Source: Kiritimatiellia bacterium
GTDB taxonomy: Bacteria > Verrucomicrobiota > Kiritimatiellia > JAFGHX01
Direction: 5' to 3'
Assembly (NCBI GenBank): GCA_016929905.1
Contig: JAFGHX010000269.1
Coordinates: 1 to 32,874, forward strand
Length of the DNA: 32,874 nucleotides
Shown: positions 25,379-32,479 of the stretch, one piece after another
Layout: each line of letters begins with the position of its first letter
Position numbering within the stretch: the first letter of the stretch is position 1
Notes under the pieces: generated by a model
Told to the model about the DNA's origin: nothing
The model's input: only the letters and a program-made list of their open reading frames with translations
Database searches by the model: none
Position numbers and translations under genes: made by a program

Positions 25379-25403
25379 GGGTATTCCTCGGGGCCGCGTT
25401 CAG

Positions 25404-25425
25404 TTGGTGCACTATAGTGCACCAA
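25404..25425. promoter_or_regulatory. Perfect 22-bp palindromic operator
   Basis: Half-sites TTGGTGCACTA and TAGTGCACCAA are exact inverted copies with no spacer. The site lies 26 bp upstream of the oxidoreductase start and just downstream of the predicted -10 box, where repressor binding would block initiation. Candidate binder: the LacI-type protein encoded at 21887-22897 (inference). Confidence 0.75.
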
Positions 25426-25427
25426 TC

Positions 25428-25457
25428 ATACTAGGCGGATGCGGCGCGCCGCGTCAA
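25428..25457 (-). promoter_or_regulatory. Sigma70-like promoter of the oxidoreductase-ThuA unit
   Basis: On the minus strand: TTGACG (25457-25452), 18-bp spacer, TAGTAT (25433-25428). A TATGAT overlaps slightly further on. The palindromic operator begins 2 bp downstream. Confidence 0.5.
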
Positions 25458-25609
25458 GGGCGGGACGCGGAAAAAAGCGCTTGTATCGGCTGGTTGCAGC
25501 AGATGGGCGGGATGACGGCGCTATTTGCACAATCTTGACGTCAGCTTGACAAGGTCGGCCCGGCAGGCGGTTATCCTTCGCGGTATAGTAAGGAAAGGGA
25601 GGGCAGGTG

Positions 25610-26656
25610 ATGCGACGACACATACTGATATTGGCGAGCGTCACGTGCACGCTCAGTCTTGCCGGGGAGAAGATCCGCATCGGGGAAAGCCGGCCGGGAA
25701 CGGTTCGCCTGGGGGAAAGCCGTCGCGGGACGATCGCCATAGGCGAAAATCGGCCTGGGACCATCCGCATAGGCGAGAGTCGGCCCGGGGCTATCCGGCT
25801 GGGCGAAAGCCGCGAGGAGGCGGAAAGCGAGGCCGACGAGCACCCGGCTGTCGGGTTGAAGGACCGCGCCCCCTCCGCCGGGCCGGATGCAGGCCGCTAC
25901 CGCCCGGTGCCAGGGGAGCGGCTCCAGCCGACACCGGGCACACGGTTTCGGATCTGGACTCTGACAGACGGCAAGCAGGCACAGGCCAGGCTTGTCGGGC
26001 TGGGTCCCTCGACAGCGGCCCTGCAACAGGCCGGTGGGGTACGGATTCTGATCACGCGCACCTTTCTCGGCGAAACGGACCGCGCCTATCTTGAAGCCTA
26101 CGAACAGGTGGACGATTCGATTGGCCGCGCGCGCCACGCCTGCCGCTACGAAGACGCGATGGCCGCACTGTCGGAAGCCATTGCGCGTTACCCGACGGCC
26201 CCCAACATCGTCCACGCCCGCCATCTGGCGGCCGTGTGCGAGCAGGCGCTCGCGTTCGATCGCGAACAGGCGGCCAAGGGTTTGAAGAACATCGGGGGGC
26301 TATGGGTAGCTCCCGAGGACAGCCTGACGACGAACGCAGGTGAGGCCGAAGAAGCGGGCCGCCGCCAGTCGCCGCCGGAGGAGCAGGCTGCCAAGCGGTT
26401 CGTCAGAGGACTGGCCGACAGGAAGGTCGCGGCCATGCTGGCGGACCCCAACGTGCTCGCGGCCGCGGTGGCGGGAACGGTTTTTGAGCCACGGGATTCA
26501 CCGGAATGCGACGCCGTTGTCTCCGTGTACTACGAGTTCGTCGTCCGTACCCGGCAAGCGCATCTGAAGCGAGACCAGGCCTGCCTACGCTTCCGGCATG
26601 ACCCCACGCGCGCCGACTGGATCTACTCGGAGATGAAGGCCGGCCGCTTGCCTTAG
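25610..26656 (+). CDS. Exported SHD1-domain protein with decapeptide repeats
   Basis: Predicted 348-aa protein of unknown function. The ATG at 25610 is preferred over an adjacent GTG at 25607 because of the GGAGGG site. A short hydrophobic leader (MRRHILILASVTCTLSLAG) looks like a signal peptide. Residues 22-71 are five decapeptide repeats of the form IRIGESRPGT, encoded by a 30-bp tandem repeat. Residues ~113-164 (FRIWTLTDGKQAQARLVGL ... LGETDRAYLEAY) match the SHD1 domain (SLA1 homology domain 1), frequent in exported proteins of Planctomycetes and Verrucomicrobia. A helical, TPR-like segment follows (~170-225: YEDAMAALSEAIARYPTAPN), then an uncharacterised C-terminus. It is divergent from the oxidoreductase gene and shares its 231-bp upstream region. 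The binding partner is unknown. Confidence 0.8.
   Translation: MRRHILILASVTCTLSLAGEKIRIGESRPGTVRLGESRRGTIAIGENRPGTIRIGESRPGAIRLGESREEAESEADEHPAVGLKDRAPSAGPDAGRYRPVPGERLQPTPGTRFRIWTLTDGKQAQARLVGLGPSTAALQQAGGVRILITRTFLGETDRAYLEAYEQVDDSIGRARHACRYEDAMAALSEAIARYPTAPNIVHARHLAAVCEQALAFDREQAAKGLKNIGGLWVAPEDSLTTNAGEAEEAGRRQSPPEEQAAKRFVRGLADRKVAAMLADPNVLAAAVAGTVFEPRDSPECDAVVSVYYEFVVRTRQAHLKRDQACLRFRHDPTRADWIYSEMKAGRLP
25673..25822 (+). repeat. 30-bp coding tandem repeat (five units)
   Basis: Five consecutive 30-bp units encode IRIGESRPGT, VRLGESRRGT, IAIGENRPGT, IRIGESRPGA and IRLGESREEA. The GES or GEN core is kept in every unit while flanking codons vary. The reading frame is conserved because the period is divisible by three. 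Confidence 0.9.
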
Positions 26657-27062
26657 TGGCTTCGTTGTCGAGAACTGCAACGACAGACAAGAAATTTTCG
26701 GGTGCCGAGAGGTCAGAGGTCAGAAGTCAGAGGTCCGAGGGGCGACCCGTGCCCTCTGACCTCTGACTTCTGACTTCCGACCTCTGACTTCCGACCTCTG
26801 GCTTGCGGGCGAAGCCCGCATGGGTCGCGGGTCGAGGCCGGCGTTCGGTGAACGCCGCCCTGCTCAGCCGAGAGACGTCGACCGGCCTCATCAACCCGAT
26901 CACTCGCCGCCTGATGGCGGACAGAAGAGTCTTCGCCCACCCGATTTGGTCGTTGTGTTTTGCGCGGCGCATGCTATGATTCGGGTTCTGGGGTTTTGGG
27001 GAACGGAGGTACGCCGCGAGACGAGAGCGCTCGGGCTCTGTCGAGGGGGAGGATCGACGTTT
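26657..27062. other. Gap between SHD1 and REC-TIR genes
   Basis: 406 bp without a gene. A weak 6-bp hairpin (TCGTTG / CAACGA) follows the SHD1 stop, then the GGTCAGA hairpin at 26707-26786, then TGCGGGC-GAA-GCCCGCA at 26804-26820. No strong promoter for the downstream gene was recognised. Confidence 0.5.
26707..26801. repeat. Opposed simple-sequence arms (AGGTCAG family)
   Basis: A left arm (26707-26740) of 7-bp AGGTCAG units faces a right arm (26753-26786, continuing as extra units to 26801) of complementary CTGACCT units, with an 11-12-nt loop. Pairing is about 85% over 34 bp. The layout matches 18394-18556 but the repeat unit differs. Confidence 0.8.
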
Positions 27063-27926
27063 ATGGCCGCGAAGACAGTGTTTGTGGTGGACGATGAACC
27101 GGCCGTGCTGGCGACGATCGACCGGGTGCTGACGAGCGAGGGCTATGCGGTCCGGCTGTTCGACACCGCCGACGAGGCGGCCGTTGCCGTGGACCGGGCG
27201 ACGGCCGAGGGCGAACCGGTAGACCTGGTGCTGCTGGACGTTCGGCTCGGCCCGCGGAGCACGAAGAGCGGGGAGGCGTTTCTCGAATCACTGGTCGGCC
27301 GGCAGCCGCCGGTTGAAGCGATCGTCATGTCCGGTCAGCTCTCGGCGTATGCCCTGGTGGATCTGGTGCTGAAGGGGGCGGCGGATTTTCTCGTCAAGCC
27401 GTTTTCGCCCCAGACCCTGACCCAGACGGTCCGTGCGCATGTGGAGGCCAGCCGGCGGCGGCTCGATTCCCGGCCCAGTCCGGAAGCCGAAGCCGAATGG
27501 GCGAGCCGCGATGTTTTCATCGGCTGCTGCACGAACGACCGACGGCTGGGTGTGGGTCTCAAACGGATGCTGGAGAAGGTCGGCATCTCCGCATGGTGCA
27601 CGGACATCGACCTGCCGACCCGAAACAGCTGGACGGTCGAGCAAGGCGGGCGGATTCTGGACGGCTGCCGCAGTTTTCTGCTGATCGTCTCGCCGGCGGC
27701 GTTGGCCTCCGACGAGATTCTCGACGAGATGCGGCGAGCGGCCGCGCGCAAACGCCAGCAGGCGAAAGACTATCTCTTCCTGGCCCTTCTGCTTCCCGGC
27801 GTGGACGCCGCGGCGCTTCCGGCCGAACTGGAACTGGCGGAGCGAAAGAGTTTCTCGAACAGTACGCGCCTGGTGGACGACTTCGAATCGCTGACGCACG
27901 CCATCCGCGCGTTCCTTGCAAAGTAG
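27063..27926 (+). CDS. Receiver-TIR fusion protein
   Basis: Predicted 287-aa two-domain signalling protein. Residues 1-130 are a response-regulator receiver: FVVDDEP (Asp10, Asp11), phosphoacceptor Asp59 in VLLDVRLG, Ser90 in VMSG and Lys112 in VKPF. Residues ~150-285 look like a TIR domain: DVFIGCCTNDRRLGVGLKRM, then GISAWCTDIDLPTRNSW, then CRSFLLIVSPAALASDEILDEM. In TIR NADases a catalytic Glu follows the S-x-x-W motif; here Glu222 in DEILDEM occupies that position although the Trp is replaced. This TIR call rests on motif resemblance. The start at 27063 follows GGGGGAGG about 11 nt upstream; the frame extends upstream through non-coding-looking sequence. No histidine kinase is adjacent. 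It converges on argH. Confidence 0.8.
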   Translation: MAAKTVFVVDDEPAVLATIDRVLTSEGYAVRLFDTADEAAVAVDRATAEGEPVDLVLLDVRLGPRSTKSGEAFLESLVGRQPPVEAIVMSGQLSAYALVDLVLKGAADFLVKPFSPQTLTQTVRAHVEASRRRLDSRPSPEAEAEWASRDVFIGCCTNDRRLGVGLKRMLEKVGISAWCTDIDLPTRNSWTVEQGGRILDGCRSFLLIVSPAALASDEILDEMRRAAARKRQQAKDYLFLALLLPGVDAAALPAELELAERKSFSNSTRLVDDFESLTHAIRAFLAK

Positions 27927-27999
27927 GGCTCGGCGCAAGCGGCGCCCGCCGCAGGCATGCGCGCAAGGCCGGGTTCCCGAGTGAGTCCTCGAGCACGTT

Positions 28000-29421
28000 T
28001 CAGAAGCCGTCCGGGTACTTCACGTCGAGCAGTTTGGAGATGGCGGTGTAGTAGCGGCGGCGCCGCGAGCTTGCGAACTGGACGAAGGTACTCGCGCGTT
28101 TGGCCATCGCGTCCAGGTTGAGCCCGGCAGGCGCCCCCAGATGCGTTTTCTGGGCGACGGCGGCTTTCGGGTCGATCTGCCGCAGATCCTCCAGATGGTC
28201 CTTCACATCCTGATAGGCGTCGCGGAACGGCATGCCCTTGACCACCAGTTCCAGTGCGCGATCGGTGGCGAACACCGCGGGTCTGAACGCTTTCAACAAG
28301 GCTTTCTTGTGCACCCTCAGGTCAGAAATCATCCGCGCCATGATCGGGAGGCTGGCACGGGTAAGGGCGATGCCCTCCATGAACGGGCCCTTCGTCTCTT
28401 GCAGATCGCGGTTGTAGCCGCTGGGCAGGCTGCGCGTGATTTCGGCTGCCGCCTGCGCGCACGCCATCACGCGCGCCGCCTTCGCGCGGATCAGCTCCAG
28501 CACGTCGGGGTTGACCTTCTGGGGCATGATACTGCTTCCGGTGCAGTATTCGGGCGGCAGGCTGAAATAGCCGAATTCCGGCATCGTGTAGAGCATCAGG
28601 TCCTGTGCCAGCCGAGCAAGCGAACTCATGGCCTGTCCCATCGCGTTCAGCGTGATCGATTCCAGCTTGCCCCGGGCGTTGTTGGCATACAGAACCGTAT
28701 CGTACGGCCGGCGAAAGCCCAGCAGGCGGGAGGTCAACGCAGGATCGATGGCGATCGGCACGCCGTAGCCGGCCGCCGAGCCGAGCGGGCAGCGGTCGTT
28801 CAGTTCGTAGGCGTTCACCAGCAGCACGGCGTCGTCGAGCAGGCTTTCGGCAAAGGCGGCCGCCCAGAGCCCGACCGAACTGGGCATCGCCGGCTGCATG
28901 TGTGTGCGCCCCACCATCGGCAGCGTGGCATGCTTTCTGCCCGTCTTCAGCAGGATCTTCGCGAGCGTTGTGACTTCCTCGACCGCGCTGAGAATTTCAC
29001 CTTTGGCGTACAATCGCAAGTCGACGGTGGCCTGATCGTTGCGGCTGCGCGCCGTGTGCACCTTCTTACCCAGATCGCCGAGCCGCTCGGTGAGCACGCG
29101 TTCGACCGCCAGGTGCACGTCCTGATCGGCGAGCGTGATCCGGAACTTGCCGCGCCGAGCCAGGCAGATGATCGTGATCAGTTCGCTGATCACACGTTTG
29201 CGGTCCGACTGGGTCATGATCTTGGGCTTGGTCTGGACCCCCGCCAGCATGGTCACGTGTGCCGCCGTGCCGATGCAGTCGGCCTCGATCAGCGCCTTGT
29301 CCAGTTCCGGATCGTTGCCCGTGGTGAAAGCCAGCACTTCGGGATCAATCGCGCCGATCGTCGTCTTTTGCGCCTCCTTCGACTCTTTCATGGTCCCCCC
29401 CCCACGCACCCCGCGCGGCAT
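28000..29421 (-). CDS. argH: Argininosuccinate lyase
   Basis: Predicted enzyme cleaving argininosuccinate to arginine and fumarate, the last step of arginine synthesis; 473 aa, close to the usual 450-470. Fumarase/aspartase superfamily motifs are present: HTARSRNDQ (~120), GRTHMQPA (~170) and GSSIMPQKVNP (~293-304) with the mobile-loop serines. The start at 29421 is chosen for its AAAGGAG site 5 nt upstream; an alternative ATG at 29391 lies just after a nine-base C/G tract and would give 463 aa. The N-terminus lacks the usual WGGRF motif and instead reads AIDPEVLAFTTGNDPELD. No other arginine gene is near. It is convergent with the receiver-TIR gene. Confidence 0.9.
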   Translation of the reverse strand: MPRGVRGGGTMKESKEAQKTTIGAIDPEVLAFTTGNDPELDKALIEADCIGTAAHVTMLAGVQTKPKIMTQSDRKRVISELITIICLARRGKFRITLADQDVHLAVERVLTERLGDLGKKVHTARSRNDQATVDLRLYAKGEILSAVEEVTTLAKILLKTGRKHATLPMVGRTHMQPAMPSSVGLWAAAFAESLLDDAVLLVNAYELNDRCPLGSAAGYGVPIAIDPALTSRLLGFRRPYDTVLYANNARGKLESITLNAMGQAMSSLARLAQDLMLYTMPEFGYFSLPPEYCTGSSIMPQKVNPDVLELIRAKAARVMACAQAAAEITRSLPSGYNRDLQETKGPFMEGIALTRASLPIMARMISDLRVHKKALLKAFRPAVFATDRALELVVKGMPFRDAYQDVKDHLEDLRQIDPKAAVAQKTHLGAPAGLNLDAMAKRASTFVQFASSRRRRYYTAISKLLDVKYPDGF

Positions 29422-29523
29422 CGGGGCTCCTTTTACAGCAAATCTGCGTGGAATCAAAGCACAAAGGATTCCGTTCCGCGGATGTCCTGCCCCGTTGTGT
29501 CCGGCGCAGCCGTACGCTGGAGT

Positions 29524-29553
29524 CGTGTCTCGCAAATCAGCTTGCGAGACACG
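29524..29553 (-). terminator. Hairpin after the aldo-keto reductase gene
   Basis: A perfect 12-bp stem (CGTGTCTCGCAA and its complement) with a 6-nt loop begins 3 nt after the stop codon at 29557. No U-tract follows on the minus strand, so it may be a 3'-end hairpin or a factor-assisted terminator. Confidence 0.6.
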
Positions 29554-29556
29554 GCA

Positions 29557-30687
29557 CTAGGCCGCGTCGATTTCGGACAGGCGCTGGCGGGCGAATGCCA
29601 TCTCATCCGGGATGTTCAGCCGCTGGGTACACTTGGCGAGGCAGTCGCCGCAGTTGGCGCATTGGTCCGCCCAGGCGTCTCGGCGGCGCAGCCGGTTCGA
29701 CTGCTGCGCCGCCGCGTTCTGCAGCCCCAAGAAACGGGCAAAGTAGATGGCCTGCATGACCGCGGGAATGTCCACGGCGTTCGGACACGGCGTACAGTAG
29801 CCGCAGCCGGTGCAGAAGCTGGCGTTCCTCCGCATACGGATGTCGTCAACCAGCCAGTCGATCTCGTCGACATCGTGGGTCGTCAGCCGCGGCTTCGCCG
29901 CGGCGGCGAGCACGGCGTCGACATCGCTCTTGCGGCGGATACCCGACAGGATCGTGTCCACGGCGGGGTTGGAGAGCACATATCGAATGGCAAGCTCGGC
30001 CATGTCCGCGGAGCCGGTCCTGTGGATCAGGTGACGGAATACCGGCGTGTCGCCGGTCAGTTTCCCCCCGCCGACGGGATTCATGACCAGCGTGCCGATT
30101 CCCTTTTCGGCTGCCTTCTCGAAGACAGGCACTTTGGAACGGTCGAGCAGATTGTAGCTCAGCAGCATCACCTCGCACCAGTCCATCTCATCGATGTAGC
30201 GCAGCAGGTTCTCACCGGTGTCGTGACTGGTGATCCCGATGTGCTTGACCAGCCCGCGCTCTTTCGCCCGCCGCACTCCGTCGAGAAATCCGCCCCTGGC
30301 GGTGACCTGCTCGTACACCTCGGGGCTGTTGATGTTCCAGATCTGGTAGAAATCGACGTCGTCGACCTCCAGCCGCTTGAGCTGCAGTTCGATTTTCCGC
30401 AGCGCGCAATCGGCGCTCGGCGCGTCGTCGGCGTCGATCTTCTTGATCCAGGGCCCCCATTTCGTGGAGAGGATCACTTTCTGCCGGTAGCCGTCTTTGA
30501 GGGCACGGCCGACCTTCACCTCGGAGTCCCCGTACCCCAGACAGGTATCGATGTAGCGCATGCCGCTGTCGATCGCGTATCGCAGCAACGCGACGGCCTC
30601 GTCCGTGGCTTGCGGCAGGCGCATCGCGCCTATGTTCACCCTTGGAACTTCATACCCGCTGCGTTCCCCGAGTTCCACCTGGTCCAT
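29557..30687 (-). CDS. Aldo/keto reductase with C-terminal 2[4Fe-4S] ferredoxin domain
   Basis: Predicted 376-aa oxidoreductase. Residues 1-280 are an aldo-keto reductase barrel: YIDTCLGYGDSE (Asp47, Tyr52), VILSTKWG (Lys76). The usual catalytic-His position reads FYQIWNINSPE (Trp117), so the canonical tetrad is incomplete. The C-terminus has two cysteine clusters, CTGCGYCTPCP (292-302) and CANCGDCLAKC (343-353), typical of two [4Fe-4S] centres, as in the ferredoxin-containing AKR family. It begins 9 bp after the ArsR-type gene's stop, with a GGGGGAG site inside that gap, so the two form an operon. The substrate is unknown; electron transfer between flavin-free AKR site and ferredoxin is family-level inference. 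Confidence 0.88.
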   Translation of the reverse strand: MDQVELGERSGYEVPRVNIGAMRLPQATDEAVALLRYAIDSGMRYIDTCLGYGDSEVKVGRALKDGYRQKVILSTKWGPWIKKIDADDAPSADCALRKIELQLKRLEVDDVDFYQIWNINSPEVYEQVTARGGFLDGVRRAKERGLVKHIGITSHDTGENLLRYIDEMDWCEVMLLSYNLLDRSKVPVFEKAAEKGIGTLVMNPVGGGKLTGDTPVFRHLIHRTGSADMAELAIRYVLSNPAVDTILSGIRRKSDVDAVLAAAAKPRLTTHDVDEIDWLVDDIRMRRNASFCTGCGYCTPCPNAVDIPAVMQAIYFARFLGLQNAAAQQSNRLRRRDAWADQCANCGDCLAKCTQRLNIPDEMAFARQRLSEIDAA

Positions 30688-30696
30688 CTTCTCCCC

Positions 30697-30987
30697 CTAA
30701 AGCAGCTTCTTCAGAAAAGCGTCGATATGCTCGGCCATCTCCCGATTGCGGTAGAAATAGACGCTGCTGCACATCTTCTTGCACTTCACCACGCCCGCAT
30801 GTTTGAGCACTTTCAGGTGATGCGACATGTTCGGCTGCGAGCCGCCGAGTTCTTCGACAAGTTCGTTGACGTTGTAGACGCTTCTGCAATCGGGAGTGGA
30901 CGGCAGCAGGTCCAGTATGCGAAGTCGAAACGGATCCGCCAGCGCCTTGAACACGCCCGCGAACTCGGCTGCCTGTTCCTCATTCAT
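30697..30987 (-). CDS. ArsR-type helix-turn-helix regulator
   Basis: Predicted 96-aa dimeric repressor with a complete winged helix (FKALADPFRLRILDLL at 13-28; NVNELVEELGGSQPNMSHHLKVLKHAGVV at 39-67). Three cysteines (Cys34, Cys69, Cys73; the latter two in VKCKKMC) could bind a metal or sense redox state, but they do not match the classical ArsR CxC motif. It starts at 30987 with a weak ribosome site and is the first gene of the operon with the Fe-S aldo-keto reductase. AT-rich DNA upstream (31001-31032) including TATCGATA may hold its operator. Confidence 0.85.
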   Translation of the reverse strand: MNEEQAAEFAGVFKALADPFRLRILDLLPSTPDCRSVYNVNELVEELGGSQPNMSHHLKVLKHAGVVKCKKMCSSVYFYRNREMAEHIDAFLKKLL

Positions 30988-31257
30988 GACGCCCCCGTGA
31001 TTGAGGTATGTATATATTTAACGCTATCGATAATGGGGCGGCGCGTCAAGCGCCTTTCGATTCGCGAAACCCGGTATGACGGGCCGAGGCCGCAGCGGGC
31101 TCAGCGCGCCTTGGTGCGGGGCGGCCCGGGACGCCGCTTGACACGCCCGCCCGCAATCCCGACACTGAGCAGTGCCCGGCAGGGCGGAGGTGGGCGGTTC
31201 AGAGCCCGCAAGCCAGCGGTCTGCTGAAGGTTTCCCGGGCAAAGGAGGGGGGGCGGG

Positions 31258-32145
31258 ATGGCGGACAGGATTCTGTGCATTGGGGAGGTGCTCTGGGACG
31301 CGTTGCCGGCGGGGCTGTTTCTGGGCGGGGCGCCGTTCAATGCGGCGTGCCATCTTCATGAGTTGGGGCGGACGGTCTGCTTTGCCAGCCGAGTGGGCAA
31401 CGACGAACTGGGCCGGGAGATCGTGCGCCGGCTCCGGCGCCGGGGGATGCGGACGGACCTGCTACAGACCGACCCGGAGCTGGCGACCGGTTTTGTCATT
31501 GTCTCGCTGGATGCGGCGGGGAGCCCGACATTCGAGATCGTGCACCCGTCGGCGTGGGATGCGATCGAGCCGGGCGCGGATCTGGTGCGCGAGGCCGGCT
31601 CGGCCTCCGCGATTGTGTTCGGCAGCCTGGCGCAGCGTTCGGAGAGGACGCGGCAGACCGTTCGGCGGCTGCTCGAGGTGAAGGCGAAGAAGGTGTTCGA
31701 TGTGAACCTGCGCCCGCCCTTCGACGGGTGCGCGGTTGTGGAAGAGTCGCTGCGCGCGGCGGACGTGGTGAAGCTGAACGACGATGAGCTCCGCCGCCTG
31801 ACGGAGTGGTTCGGTTTGCCGGCCGGCCTGCGCGACGCGGCGGCCGCTCTTTCGGATAGATACGCCTGCGAGACGGTCTGCGTGACCCGCGGCGCGAACG
31901 GCGCGTGTTTGTGGCATCAGGGCGCGTGGCATGACCATCCGGGTTTTTCGGTTGAGGTGGCGGACGCCGTGGGCTCGGGCGACGCGTTCCTGGCGCGTCT
32001 TCTGAGCGGTTTTCTCGCGAAAGAACACGCCGAATCGATGCTGGCGGCCGCCAATGCGCTGGGCGCGTACGTGGCGACGCGGCACGGCGCGACGCCGCGG
32101 CACGATGCGGCGGCGATCGCGTCGCTGGCGCGGCGTCGCGTCTGA
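31258..32145 (+). CDS. PfkB family carbohydrate kinase (fructokinase-like)
   Basis: Predicted sugar kinase of the ribokinase/PfkB family, 295 aa, cytoplasmic, transferring phosphate from ATP. Family motifs in order: CIGEVLWDALP (7-17), GGAPFNAACHLHELG (23-37), FDVNLRPPF (147-155) and DAVGSGDAF (236-244) with the catalytic base Asp242; the last is usually DTVGAGDAF. The N-terminal GEVLWD and GGAPFNAA forms resemble fructokinases. The start at 31258 has AGGAGG in a G-rich tract upstream. It stands alone, 335 bp before the 16S gene. It may phosphorylate sugars released by the upstream catabolic genes, but the distance makes this only a possibility. Confidence 0.88.
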   Translation: MADRILCIGEVLWDALPAGLFLGGAPFNAACHLHELGRTVCFASRVGNDELGREIVRRLRRRGMRTDLLQTDPELATGFVIVSLDAAGSPTFEIVHPSAWDAIEPGADLVREAGSASAIVFGSLAQRSERTRQTVRRLLEVKAKKVFDVNLRPPFDGCAVVEESLRAADVVKLNDDELRRLTEWFGLPAGLRDAAAALSDRYACETVCVTRGANGACLWHQGAWHDHPGFSVEVADAVGSGDAFLARLLSGFLAKEHAESMLAAANALGAYVATRHGATPRHDAAAIASLARRRV

Positions 32146-32191
32146 TGCGGAGGGGTACGAAAAAAAATCAGCGTGGCCGCAAAAAAACCTA

Positions 32192-32220
32192 TTGACACGT
32201 TTCGGCGGGTGTCCTAGGAT
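32192..32220 (+). promoter_or_regulatory. rRNA promoter P1
   Basis: TTGACA (32192-32197), exactly 17 bp, TAGGAT (32215-32220). Position upstream of the 16S gene and the perfect -35 box make it a good rRNA promoter candidate. An A-rich tract at 32160-32188 immediately upstream could act as an UP element. Confidence 0.6.
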
Positions 32221-32279
32221 ACGCGCGGTTCTATATAGAGGGCGCTGGTTGCGCTTTCGTATAACACCCCGCTTTTCTT

Positions 32280-32297
32280 GCTTTTGTTTTCAAAAGC
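32280..32297. other. Small hairpin between rRNA promoters P1 and P2
   Basis: A perfect 7-bp stem GCTTTTG / CAAAAGC with a TTTT loop, ending 3 bp before the P2 -35 box. It might be an upstream regulatory element or a P1 leader hairpin. Confidence 0.4.
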
Positions 32298-32300
32298 ATG

Positions 32301-32330
32301 TTGACAAAAGCAATGAGGGGGGTGTATCGT
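32301..32330 (+). promoter_or_regulatory. rRNA promoter P2
   Basis: TTGACA (32301-32306), 18 bp, TATCGT (32325-32330). The G-run in the spacer (32316-32322) is unusual. Tandem promoters are typical of rRNA operons. Confidence 0.5.
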
Positions 32331-32338
32331 CTATTTTT

Positions 32339-32352
32339 GGTTCTTTGACAAT
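32339..32352 (+). promoter_or_regulatory. boxA-like antitermination element
   Basis: GGTTCTTTGACAAT resembles boxA of rRNA leaders (E. coli TGCTCTTTAACAAT), about 128 nt upstream of 16S. It was first read as a third -35 box (TTGACA), but no -10 box follows at the right distance. Confidence 0.55.
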
Positions 32353-32479
32353 GGAGTGCCCATCAACCATTTCGGATCGGAAATGGTGTGATTTGCTCTG
32401 AGCTTGTGATGCATGGAGCCGAGCGATCGGCTTCAGGCTCGAAAAGAGGCATTCGCCGAGAGGCGGATGTTTAGTTTTT

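Noticed and set aside
25546..25589. Promoter TTGACA ... TATAGT for the SHD1 gene
   Set aside because: The boxes are 32 bp apart, far too long for one sigma70 promoter; no better pair was found.
28141..31227. Plus-strand frame of about 1,030 codons opposite argH, the aldo-keto reductase and the ArsR gene
   Set aside because: It runs across three well-supported genes and their gaps, with an Arg/His/Val-rich product and no motif.
32345..32368. Third rRNA promoter with TTGACA
   Set aside because: No -10-like hexamer at 16-18 bp; the segment fits a boxA-like element better.
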